A stretch of 64,000 nt of DNA. Source: Oceanibaculum indicum P24. GTDB lineage: Bacteria; Pseudomonadota; Alphaproteobacteria; Oceanibaculales; Oceanibaculaceae. Numbering within the stretch: the stretch's first letter is position 1; each line of letters starts with the position of its first letter. The notes below the pieces were generated by a model. The model saw only the letters and a program-made list of their open reading frames with translations. It was not told where the DNA came from and ran no database searches. Shown here in pieces: positions 8,399 through 15,788 of the stretch. The position numbers and the translations under genes are program-made. Location of the stretch: the NCBI RefSeq assembly GCF_000299935.1, contig NZ_AMRL01000001.1, positions 359,232 to 423,231 of the forward strand. Reading direction: 5' to 3'.

Positions 8399-9235
8399 AT
8401 GCCGCTAACGGGCCAGAGCCTGATCCTGCCTTCCCCGGGAAGTGCTCCGAGCGGCGATGCCGATAGTGTCGGCGGGACCGCCGCACGGCAGAAGGCGATC
8501 CTGGAGATCGTCGGGCAGAGCGGCTACGCCACCATCGAGAGCCTGGCCGCGCATTTCGGCGTTTCCGCCCAGACCATCCGGCGGGACATCATCGCGCTGG
8601 ACGAACAGAAGCTGCTGCAGCGCTTCCGCGGCGGGGCGGGGGCGCGGGAAAACACGGTGCGGCTCGGCTATACCGAGAAGCGCGCGCGCAACCAGGAGGG
8701 CAAGGCCGCCATCGGCCGGATTGCCGCGGCGCATATCGGCAATGGCGACAGCCTGTTCCTGGATGTCGGCACGACGGTGGAGGCGGTGGCGCTGGCAATC
8801 ACCGGCCTGTCCGGCCTGCGCGTGGTGACCACCAGCCTGGCCAGCGCGATGATCCTGGCAGAATGCCCCGAGATCGAAGTGGTGGTGACCGGCGGCACGG
8901 TGCGCGGCGCGGATGGCTCGCTGATCGGTGCCACCACCGTCGAGGCCATCCGGCAGTTCCGCTTCGACCATGCTGTGCTGGGTTTCTCCGGCATCGATGA
9001 TGATGGCGCGCCGATGGATTTCGACCTCGCCAAGATCGCCGTGAAGCGCGCGGCGCTGGAACGGGCGCGGCACTGCATCCTGGTCGGCGATCACAGCAAA
9101 TTCGCACGGCCTGCCTTGGCCCGCATCTGCGAGCCGGCGGAAGTCGGGCTGCTGATCACCGACCGTCCGGTCGAACCGGCGATGCTGGAGACGCTGCACA
9201 AGGCGGGCGTGACGACGGAATTCGCAGCGACATAG
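8399..9235 (+). CDS. DeoR/GlpR-family transcriptional repressor
   Basis: A 278-residue regulator. After a poorly conserved 25-residue N-terminus comes a DeoR winged helix (about residues 30-80: ILEIVGQSGYATIESLA, then FGVSAQTIRRDI), then the sugar-phosphate-sensing domain with the family motifs LFLDVGTTVEA, VVTTSLASA and the DHSKF segment. GGGAG stands 5 bases before the ATG. Family members sense phosphorylated sugars or glycerol-3-phosphate. It is placed beside two importers and a glycerophosphodiesterase, making it their likely regulator, though this is inference from position. Confidence 0.9.
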   Translation: MPLTGQSLILPSPGSAPSGDADSVGGTAARQKAILEIVGQSGYATIESLAAHFGVSAQTIRRDIIALDEQKLLQRFRGGAGARENTVRLGYTEKRARNQEGKAAIGRIAAAHIGNGDSLFLDVGTTVEAVALAITGLSGLRVVTTSLASAMILAECPEIEVVVTGGTVRGADGSLIGATTVEAIRQFRFDHAVLGFSGIDDDGAPMDFDLAKIAVKRAALERARHCILVGDHSKFARPALARICEPAEVGLLITDRPVEPAMLETLHKAGVTTEFAAT

Positions 9236-9382
9236 GTGCGGCGGAAAACAGCTTCAGCGAGCGCGGATCGATTGCAGCGGAGCCCGCAGCGAATCACCGG
9301 CAACATTAGTGACTGGCACCACCCCGCTACGGATCGGGGCGTGTCAGCCCCAGGCTCATCGGCACCTCAGCCGGCTCTCCCC

Positions 9383-9667
9383 TTACGCTCCCGGATAATC
9401 CGGTTGCATCGCTGGAGCAGCCTGCCTGAAGGCCTCGAGTGTGCGGCACTCGGCATCGACCGCCAGAAGACAGGGATAGGGCGACAATTCACAGTTAAGC
9501 CGCCGCGCATTGTCCATCTGCGGAACCAGGCAGGCATCCGCGAGGCCCGCCACTGAACAGAGCGGGTAGCCGAATCCGGTAAGCGTGTGCGCAAAATCAG
9601 CTCCGGGACAATTGCCTGAAACACAATTGCCCAAACTGGTACCCAGAACGGCCAGGGTCTTATGCAT
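9383..9667 (-). CDS. Small cysteine-rich protein at the end of the sox operon (unknown function)
   Basis: A 94-residue protein with seven cysteines (15, 20, 37, 46, 59, 66, 74) that I do not recognise. ATG 9667 has GGAGGG 9 bases upstream, and the gene begins 27 bases after the stop of the flavoprotein, so it is very likely the last gene of the same operon. The N-terminus (MHKTLAVLGTSLG) could be a weak export signal but has no clear cleavage site. Cysteine content and position suggest a role in sulfur transfer, redox or metal binding; this is inference. Confidence 0.55.
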   Translation of the reverse strand: MHKTLAVLGTSLGNCVSGNCPGADFAHTLTGFGYPLCSVAGLADACLVPQMDNARRLNCELSPYPCLLAVDAECRTLEAFRQAAPAMQPDYPGA

Positions 9668-9694
9668 AGGGTATGACCCTCCAATTACCAACCG

Positions 9695-10966
9695 CTAACC
9701 GAACAGCTCCAACGTCAGACCGGCATACCAGCCGGCGGAATCCTCGTAATTTGCGCGGCGTGTCGCGGCATCGTCATCGAGGGTGGAGATATCGCTGACG
9801 GTCTGTTCGATCCTGTCCGGTCCCGGTTGGTACTCGCCGCCGACGAAGACGCTGTCATCCGGGCCGATCAGGCTCCAGCAGCGGTTGCGGTAGGCAGCGG
9901 CCGGCGCGCCGGCCTCCAGCAGGTCCCGGGCGATCACCGCCGCCACCATCTGCGCCTGGCTGTTGGCGGCGAAAGCCGATTTCGGCATGTCGCCGGCAAT
10001 CGCCGAATCGCCCAGCACGAACACTGCCGGATCGGCGCGCGACTGCATGGTCCGCGGATCGACCGGGCAATAGAGGCTGGCATCCGTCAGGCCCGCCTCA
10101 ATGGCGAGGCGGCCGGCGGTCTGGCGCGGGATGACATTGACGAGATCGGCATTCCGGTAGGTCTCGAACCCGGTCTCGACCGTCATGGAGGACGGATCGA
10201 CGTTGCCGATGCCGGCATGAATGGCCGGCGGCATCCATTCGATCATGCCGGGATAATATTTCTCCCAACCCTGCTGGAACAGCGGCTGCTTGGAGAATCT
10301 GTCCTTCGGATCGAGGATCACGATGCGCGCCCGGGTACGCCCGGTCGAGGTCAGCGCATGCGCCATCATCGACACCCGTTCATAGGGGCCAGGCGGACAG
10401 CGGTAGGGGTTCGGTGGAGCGATCACAACAATCAGGCCGCCATCTGGCACGGCGTCGATCTGGCGCTTCAGAAGCTCGGTCTGCTGGCCGGCCTTCCAGC
10501 CATGTGGCATGCGTTCCTCGGCCTCGCGCGACCAGCCGGGCACCGAGGCATAGTCCAGATCGATCCCCGGCGACAGGACCAGCCGGTCATAGGGCAGAAC
10601 GGCTCCGCCGGCGAGCGTCACCTGCCGGCGCTCCCAGTCGACGGCGCGTGCCGCATCCCTGGCCAATGTCACGCCGGGCAGTTTCGCAATCGCCGCATAA
10701 TCGTGGCGCAACGCCTCCATCGGCAGGAACCCGCCAAGAAACAGGTTGGAATAGAAGCAGCTGGTATAGACCGCCTGCGGTTCGACCAGCGTGATGTCGA
10801 GCGCACCATTCGCCAGTCCTGCCAATCGCCGCAGGACCGACGCCCCACCTGCGCCGCCACCAACGATCACTACCTTCGGACGCGCCTGTCCGATGACCGG
10901 CATGGAGAAGCGACCCGTGGCAGGCAGGCCCGCCGCCCCGGCAAGGAAATGCCGTCGTGTCAGCAT
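9695..10966 (-). CDS. soxF: FAD-dependent sulfide dehydrogenase-like flavoprotein (FccB/SoxF family)
   Basis: A 423-residue flavoprotein exported by the Tat route: the N-terminus begins with a twin-arginine motif (TRRHFLAGAAG). The FAD-binding GGGAGGASVLRRL motif follows near residue 35. The motifs YTSCFYSN and ASLYCPVDP give the pair of redox cysteines expected for flavocytochrome c sulfide dehydrogenase, and a C-terminal FCSD domain (WSLIGPDDSVFVGGEY) is present. The start at ATG 10966 has GAGG 5 bases upstream and is the only start giving a signal peptide. No SoxE/FccA cytochrome partner is next to it; it ends the sox cluster. Symbol by similarity. Confidence 0.85.
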   Translation of the reverse strand: MLTRRHFLAGAAGLPATGRFSMPVIGQARPKVVIVGGGAGGASVLRRLAGLANGALDITLVEPQAVYTSCFYSNLFLGGFLPMEALRHDYAAIAKLPGVTLARDAARAVDWERRQVTLAGGAVLPYDRLVLSPGIDLDYASVPGWSREAEERMPHGWKAGQQTELLKRQIDAVPDGGLIVVIAPPNPYRCPPGPYERVSMMAHALTSTGRTRARIVILDPKDRFSKQPLFQQGWEKYYPGMIEWMPPAIHAGIGNVDPSSMTVETGFETYRNADLVNVIPRQTAGRLAIEAGLTDASLYCPVDPRTMQSRADPAVFVLGDSAIAGDMPKSAFAANSQAQMVAAVIARDLLEAGAPAAAYRNRCWSLIGPDDSVFVGGEYQPGPDRIEQTVSDISTLDDDAATRRANYEDSAGWYAGLTLELFG

Positions 10967-10977
10967 GGGACCCTCTC

Positions 10978-11739
10978 TTATCTGCGGATGGCGGGCGTCT
11001 CGATGGCGACACCCTCCGCGCGTTTCGCCAGATACAGCTCCAGAGCCAGATAGTCGGGCGACCCATAATCGAACTGAACGGCCCGCACCCCGTATGAACA
11101 GGAGCGCAGACGTCGCTGCAGGGAACCAACCGACTGCCATTCCAGGCGATAGGCCGGATAGCCATTGCCCAGCCCGTGGCTGATCGTGTCGCCGCGCAAC
11201 GACCGACCGGCATTGTCGTCATGGCACTGCGCGCAGGACAGGTTCAGCTGCCCCTGCCTTCGGTGGAAGAACGCCTCCCCGGCGGCATAGAACGGCGCCG
11301 CCGTGCCGCCCGTCTCAACCTGTACCGGCATACCGAGAGACTGGCGGGCCACGAAGGCGGTGAGACCAAGCAACTGGTCCGTCTCATAAGCATAGGGCTC
11401 GACCTCCTGATGCCGGGTCCGGCACAGATTGATCCGGCCCTCCAGGTTGAGCAGATCGCCACTCTCCGCATCGACCGCCGGATACCGCGTCGCCACACCC
11501 CGCATGCTGGCCGCATCGGCACCATGGCAGGACGCGCAGGCCTTGCCCGCAGCACCTTGCGGAGTGGCCCACAGGCGTGCGCCCTCATCGACCCAGAGCA
11601 TGCCGGGATTGGCCGCCTCGTCCGCCTGCCGCGCTTTCAGCTCCTCGCTGAGGAAGCTGGTACCGGACGGCAGCGGTTCGGCTTGGACCCCGGCGGAAAT
11701 GAACAGCGCCGCCAGGATGAGGACGCGGCCTGCGATCAT
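10978..11739 (-). CDS. soxA: SoxA, dihaem c-type cytochrome of the thiosulfate-oxidising complex
   Basis: A 253-residue periplasmic cytochrome subunit with signal peptide (cleavage near VQA-EPL). Two CxxCH haem sites are present (CASCH at 68-72 and CAQCH at 169-173), so this is the dihaem type. The active-site region RSCSYGVRA provides the conserved cysteine (C214) that becomes a persulfide ligand in SoxAX and forms the bond between thiosulfate and SoxY. It overlaps soxZ by ATGA (11736-11739). With SoxX it would make the SoxAX complex in the periplasm. Confidence 0.95.
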   Translation of the reverse strand: MIAGRVLILAALFISAGVQAEPLPSGTSFLSEELKARQADEAANPGMLWVDEGARLWATPQGAAGKACASCHGADAASMRGVATRYPAVDAESGDLLNLEGRINLCRTRHQEVEPYAYETDQLLGLTAFVARQSLGMPVQVETGGTAAPFYAAGEAFFHRRQGQLNLSCAQCHDDNAGRSLRGDTISHGLGNGYPAYRLEWQSVGSLQRRLRSCSYGVRAVQFDYGSPDYLALELYLAKRAEGVAIETPAIRR

Positions 11740-12065
11740 TCCGTGACCGTCAGGCTCTTGCGCACCGTGACCACCTCACCGCGATCATCCTCCCAGGTGA
11801 ACACCAGCTCGCCGGTGCGGGTGGCCACCGTGCTAAAGGCGATGAAGGGGTTGGCGGCGACGCCCTGGGTCATATCCATGCGGAACACCTCCTCCCCGTC
11901 ATAGGCGACGGCAAAGCGCCGCACGATGTGCCGGGGGATCGGCTGGCCGCGCGAATCCACGCGATAGCCGGTCTCCATCGGATGCCGGATCAGCGCCTTG
12001 ATCTCCAGGATCTCGCCCCGCCGGGCTTCAGCCGGCATCGAGACCCGTGCCTGTGCGAGCGCCAT
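11736..12065 (-). CDS. soxZ: SoxZ, subunit of the SoxYZ sulfur carrier
   Basis: A 109-residue immunoglobulin-like protein of the usual SoxZ length, with the family segments RGEILEIKALIRHPMETGYR and a C-terminal VRKSLTV beta strand. It has no signal peptide and is normally co-exported with Tat-targeted SoxY. It sits between soxY (9-base gap) and soxA (ATGA overlap). Confidence 0.95.
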   Translation of the reverse strand: MALAQARVSMPAEARRGEILEIKALIRHPMETGYRVDSRGQPIPRHIVRRFAVAYDGEEVFRMDMTQGVAANPFIAFSTVATRTGELVFTWEDDRGEVVTVRKSLTVTE

Positions 12066-12074
12066 GGGTTTCTC

Positions 12075-12524
12075 CTATCCGCCGTCGATGCAGGCGGCGA
12101 TGGTGACGATCACCGACTTCGTATCGCGCCAGAAGCTGCCATCGCTCATCTCCGCGAGGGCGGTGACCTTCTGCGAGGCGCCGAGGCGGATATTCGTCGA
12201 GACCTTCGCCACCCCGGCGCGCGGGCCAAGATGCCAGGTCAGTAGATGCGCAATCGGATTCTGTTCCGACAGGATGTGGATCGCTTTCACGTGATCCCCG
12301 GCGGTCATCGGGCTCTCCACTGAAACGGTCGTATAGACCGACAGCCCGTTCTCGGCGACCGAGGGAATGGTCAGCGTCACCCGCCCATCCCTTACGGTGG
12401 CCCCTTTGGTGAGCGCGGCAACCGCCTCGTCGCGCATCTGCGGCGTCGCCTTCACAAGGCCCGGCAGCAAGGCCATGCCCCCGGCAAGGCCGGCGCCGAC
12501 GATGATCTGTCTGCGTGTCTGCAT
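12075..12524 (-). CDS. soxY: SoxY, sulfur-carrier subunit with atypical C-terminus
   Basis: A 149-residue protein with a Tat signal (QTRRQIIVGAG). SoxY carries sulfur intermediates covalently on a C-terminal cysteine, normally within a terminal GGCGG. Here the chain ends VTIAACIDGG: the cysteine (C145) is present, but the preceding glycines are alanines and four residues, not two, follow it. The substitution may alter access of partner enzymes and fits the missing soxB and soxCD. It begins 3 bases after soxX and is followed by soxZ. Confidence 0.9.
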   Translation of the reverse strand: MQTRRQIIVGAGLAGGMALLPGLVKATPQMRDEAVAALTKGATVRDGRVTLTIPSVAENGLSVYTTVSVESPMTAGDHVKAIHILSEQNPIAHLLTWHLGPRAGVAKVSTNIRLGASQKVTALAEMSDGSFWRDTKSVIVTIAACIDGG

Positions 12525-12527
12525 CGG

Positions 12528-12986
12528 TCAGTCCGTCAGGGTTTTCAGATAGGCCACCACATCCTCGATCTCCTGCGCCTCCAGCGCCGGCTTGTCCTGG
12601 TATTCCGGGGCCACGTCGCGCAACCTCTCGACACGATAATAGGGCGGCATGATCGTGCGCGGGCTGATCCGGCTCTGGTCGATCAGCCGCAATCTGATCT
12701 GCCCTTCGTCCAGCCGCGCGCCCACGCCGGCCAGCGCCGGGCCAAGCTCGCCCTGGAACGGTTCGCCCGGGACCGGCACCGAATGGCAGATCAGGCAGTT
12801 GCCACGCCGCCGGTCCAGCACCACTTCCCGCCCGCGTTCAGGATCGCCGGTAAGCCCGCCAAGCGGCTGGGGAACAGAATCCCCCTGTACCGTATAGGGG
12901 AGCAACTCTGCTCCCGAGGCACCCTGGCTGCCGACCGTGGCAAGCAGCCAGAGCGCTACCGGGAGAAGCCTGCCGCCTGGCGTCAC
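12528..12986 (-). CDS. soxX: SoxX, monohaem c-type cytochrome
   Basis: A 152-residue exported cytochrome (signal peptide to about residue 26). The haem site CLICH is at 64-68 and the methionine axial ligand is probably M113 in TIMPPYY; the segment LIDQSRISPRTIMPPYY is characteristic of SoxX. It pairs with SoxA. The ATG is only 11 bases after the stop of the molybdenum hydroxylase large subunit, so the sox genes are continuous with that pair. Confidence 0.94.
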   Translation of the reverse strand: MTPGGRLLPVALWLLATVGSQGASGAELLPYTVQGDSVPQPLGGLTGDPERGREVVLDRRRGNCLICHSVPVPGEPFQGELGPALAGVGARLDEGQIRLRLIDQSRISPRTIMPPYYRVERLRDVAPEYQDKPALEAQEIEDVVAYLKTLTD

Positions 12987-12997
12987 CCCGGACTACC

Positions 12998-15169
12998 TCA
13001 CGCCGAGCCTAGATCGTGCTTCGACAGCGGCAGTTCACGGATACGCTTGCCGGTGGCGGCGAAGATCGCGTTCAGCACCGCCGGAGCCGCGACCGCGATG
13101 GTCGGCTCGCCGACCCCGCCCCAGAAGCCGCCGGAGGGCATGATGATGGTTTCCACCTCAGGCATCTCGGCAATCCGCATGATCTGGTAGCTGTCGAAAT
13201 TCTGCTGCTCGATCCGTCCGTCCGCCACCGTGCATTCGCCATACAGCATCGCCGACAGGCCATAGGCGAAGGAGCCTTCGACCTGGGCCTCGACCTGCTG
13301 CGGGTTCACCACATGGCCGCAGTCGGTCGCCGCCACGATCCGGTGAATCTTCAGCTGCCCGTTCGTCACCGACACCTCGGCGCAGGCCGCGATGTGGCTG
13401 CCGAACGCGGTGCACTGCGCCAGCCCCCGAAACACACCCTCGGGCGCCGGACTGCCCCAGCCGGCCCGCTCCGCGACAGCGCGCAGCACCGCCGCGTTCT
13501 TCGGGTGCCTGTCCATCAGCTTCAGGCGGAATTCCAGCGGGTCCTTGCCGGCGGCATGCGCCACCTCATCGATAAAGCATTCGGTATAGACGCTGTTCTG
13601 GTTGGCATTGACGCCGCGCCAGAAACCCGGCGGGACGTGCGGGTTGCGCATCGCATGATCGACCAGCAGGTTCGGAAAGCTGTAGCTGATCGCATGATCG
13701 CCCTGCGGCAGATAGCACTGGAAGGTGATCATGTCGGCGCCGTTGCTGAGGCGCTGCGGCATGACCCCGGCCAGGATCGACTGCCCGGAGATGCGGACCC
13801 GGAAGGCCGTCACATCGCCGTTGGCGTCCAGCCCGGCGGTCAGCTTGCACTGGGTGATCGGGTGGTACATGCCGTGCGTCATGTCCTCCTCGCGCGACCA
13901 CAGCAGCTTGACCGGCGTACCCGGGAACTCCCGGGCAATGAGGACCGCCTGACGGACATAATCATGAAAGGCGCCACGCCGCCCGAAACCGCCGCCCAGA
14001 TGCAGCTTGTGAACATCGCATTGCTGCAGCGGCAGGCCGGCGGCCTCCGACGTAGCAGCCAGCGCCGCCTCGCCATTCTGGGTCGGGCACCAGACTTCGC
14101 AGCGATCCTCGGTCCAGACCGCCGTGGCATTCATCGGCTCCATGGTGGCGTGGTTCTGGAACGGATAGGAATAGACCGCCTCCACCGTGCGTTCCGCCCT
14201 GGCGAGGGCTGCCTCGGCATCGCCATTGCTGTTGCCGACGAACGCCTGATCGGCGGTCAGCCCTTCCTTCACGAAATCGTCGATCGAAGCGCTGGTGACC
14301 TTGGCATTCGCCCCTTCGTTCCAGGTGATGGGCAGGGCGTCGAGCGCGCTCTTCGCCTGCCACCAGCGGTCAGCAACAACAGCCACCGCATTGCCATCGA
14401 CCGCGACGACCTTCTTCACGCCAGGCATCGAGAGGACCGCCGACTCGTCGAACGAATCGAGCGTACCGCCGAAGACCGGACACTGACGGATGGCGGCATT
14501 CAGCATGCCGGGAAGCTTGAGGTCGGCGCCGTAAACCTGCTTGCCGGTCACCTTCTCGGCGGTGTCCAGGCGCTTCAGCGGCTGGCCGATGACGGTCCAG
14601 TCCTTCGGGTCCTTCAACTGAACGCCCGTCGGCACCTCAAGCCGGGAGGCCGCCTCGGCGACCTTGCCGAACGTGGTGCTGCGGCCCGAGGCGGCATGGG
14701 TGATCACCCCCTTGCTCGCCCGGCACTCGCCCGGTGCCACGCCCCATTCCCGGGCGGCCGCCATGATCAGCATCTCGCGGGCCGTGGCCCCGCCCATGCG
14801 CACATAATCATGCGATTCCCGGATGCCCCGGCTACCGCCGGTCGAAAAGCTCTGCCACACCCGGCCGCGCTCCAGATTGGTCGCCGGCGTCGGATATTCG
14901 GTGGTGACATTGGCCCAGTCGCACTCCAGCTCCTCAACGACGAGCTGGGCGAGGCCGGTCAGCGTGCCCTGCCCCATCTCGGAGCGGGCAATGCGGATGA
15001 TCACCTGCTCATCCGGGCGGACCACCACCCAGGCGTTGATCTCGTCCGGGAAACCGGCCTGGGCATTGGCCTTGCCGGACAGGAAGGGAATCGGAAAGCC
15101 GAGGCTGAATCCGGCAACGGCAGTGCCGACCATGAAGCCGCGGCGGGTCACATCGATTGTCGTGGTCAT
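12998..15169 (-). CDS. Tat-exported molybdopterin-binding hydroxylase large subunit (IorB / aldehyde-dehydrogenase-like, xanthine oxidase family)
   Basis: A 723-residue protein. The start at ATG 15169 has GGGAGGA 7 bases upstream and yields a Tat signal (TRRGFMVGTAVAG). Family features: repeated molybdopterin-binding segments (SEMGQGTLTGLAQ, SRGIRESHDYVR, LGGGFGRRG, NQNSVYTECFIDE), and the C-terminal GVGEPT motif that carries the catalytic glutamate. Such proteins are the Mo-cytosine-dinucleotide subunit of periplasmic IorAB-type hydroxylases, with electrons passing via the 2Fe-2S subunit to cytochromes. It is cotranscribed with the 2Fe-2S subunit upstream and soxXYZA downstream. Substrate unknown. 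Confidence 0.9.
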   Translation of the reverse strand: MTTTIDVTRRGFMVGTAVAGFSLGFPIPFLSGKANAQAGFPDEINAWVVVRPDEQVIIRIARSEMGQGTLTGLAQLVVEELECDWANVTTEYPTPATNLERGRVWQSFSTGGSRGIRESHDYVRMGGATAREMLIMAAAREWGVAPGECRASKGVITHAASGRSTTFGKVAEAASRLEVPTGVQLKDPKDWTVIGQPLKRLDTAEKVTGKQVYGADLKLPGMLNAAIRQCPVFGGTLDSFDESAVLSMPGVKKVVAVDGNAVAVVADRWWQAKSALDALPITWNEGANAKVTSASIDDFVKEGLTADQAFVGNSNGDAEAALARAERTVEAVYSYPFQNHATMEPMNATAVWTEDRCEVWCPTQNGEAALAATSEAAGLPLQQCDVHKLHLGGGFGRRGAFHDYVRQAVLIAREFPGTPVKLLWSREEDMTHGMYHPITQCKLTAGLDANGDVTAFRVRISGQSILAGVMPQRLSNGADMITFQCYLPQGDHAISYSFPNLLVDHAMRNPHVPPGFWRGVNANQNSVYTECFIDEVAHAAGKDPLEFRLKLMDRHPKNAAVLRAVAERAGWGSPAPEGVFRGLAQCTAFGSHIAACAEVSVTNGQLKIHRIVAATDCGHVVNPQQVEAQVEGSFAYGLSAMLYGECTVADGRIEQQNFDSYQIMRIAEMPEVETIIMPSGGFWGGVGEPTIAVAAPAVLNAIFAATGKRIRELPLSKHDLGSA

Positions 15170-15183
15170 CGTGCGGTCCTCCC

Positions 15184-15639
15184 TCATGCCTTTTCGTTGG
15201 CGGCCTGATGGATACCGGCACGGACCCGCCGGTAGGTGCCACAGCGGCAGATGTTCGTGATCTCGGAATCGATGTCGGCGTCGGTCGGCTTCGGGATGCG
15301 CTCCAGCAGCGCTGCCGCAGCCATGATCATGCCGGTCTGGCAATAGCCGCATTGCGGCACGTCGAGGGCGACCCAAGCCTTCTGCAGCGGATGCGTCCCG
15401 GTCTCCGACAGGCCCTCGATGGTCACGATCCGGTCGGTTTCGGCGACCGCATCAAGCGGGAAGACGCAGGCACGCTGCGCCTCGCCATTGATGTGGACGG
15501 TGCAGGCGCCGCACTGGGCGATACCGCAGCCATATTTTGTGCCGGTCAGTTCGAGCTGTTCGCGAAGCACCCAGAGCAGCGGGGTCGATCCGTCTGCGTC
15601 GACCTCTACGGTCTTTCCGTTGACGTTGATCCTGGCCAT
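15184..15639 (-). CDS. 2Fe-2S subunit of molybdenum hydroxylase (IorA-like)
   Basis: A 151-residue iron-sulfur protein with both cluster-binding sets: plant-ferredoxin type C38, C43, C46, C58, and the helical-domain set C97, C100, C131, C133 (CGYCQTG and CRCGTY). GGAGG stands 8 bases before the ATG. It has no signal peptide and would be co-exported with the Tat-bearing large subunit that follows after 14 bases. It is the first gene of the six-to-eight gene leftward operon reaching to about 9.4 kb. Confidence 0.93.
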   Translation of the reverse strand: MARINVNGKTVEVDADGSTPLLWVLREQLELTGTKYGCGIAQCGACTVHINGEAQRACVFPLDAVAETDRIVTIEGLSETGTHPLQKAWVALDVPQCGYCQTGMIMAAAALLERIPKPTDADIDSEITNICRCGTYRRVRAGIHQAANEKA

Positions 15640-15788
15640 GAACCGAACCTCCAGTAGAATAAAAAGAACGAATTCCTTTCTAAGGCAGAGGTGTCGTCAA
15701 ACTTTGCCCTGTGCCGGCTTCTTTGTCTTAGATCATGGCAGTCTTGGCCGTCCGACACACTTTGATACAAGTGGACGCTGCGCCCCGC

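Noticed and set aside
13016..15208. 730-codon plus-strand frame opposite the molybdenum hydroxylase gene
   Set aside because: Composition and lack of motifs show it to be an antisense shadow of a GC-rich gene with full family motifs.
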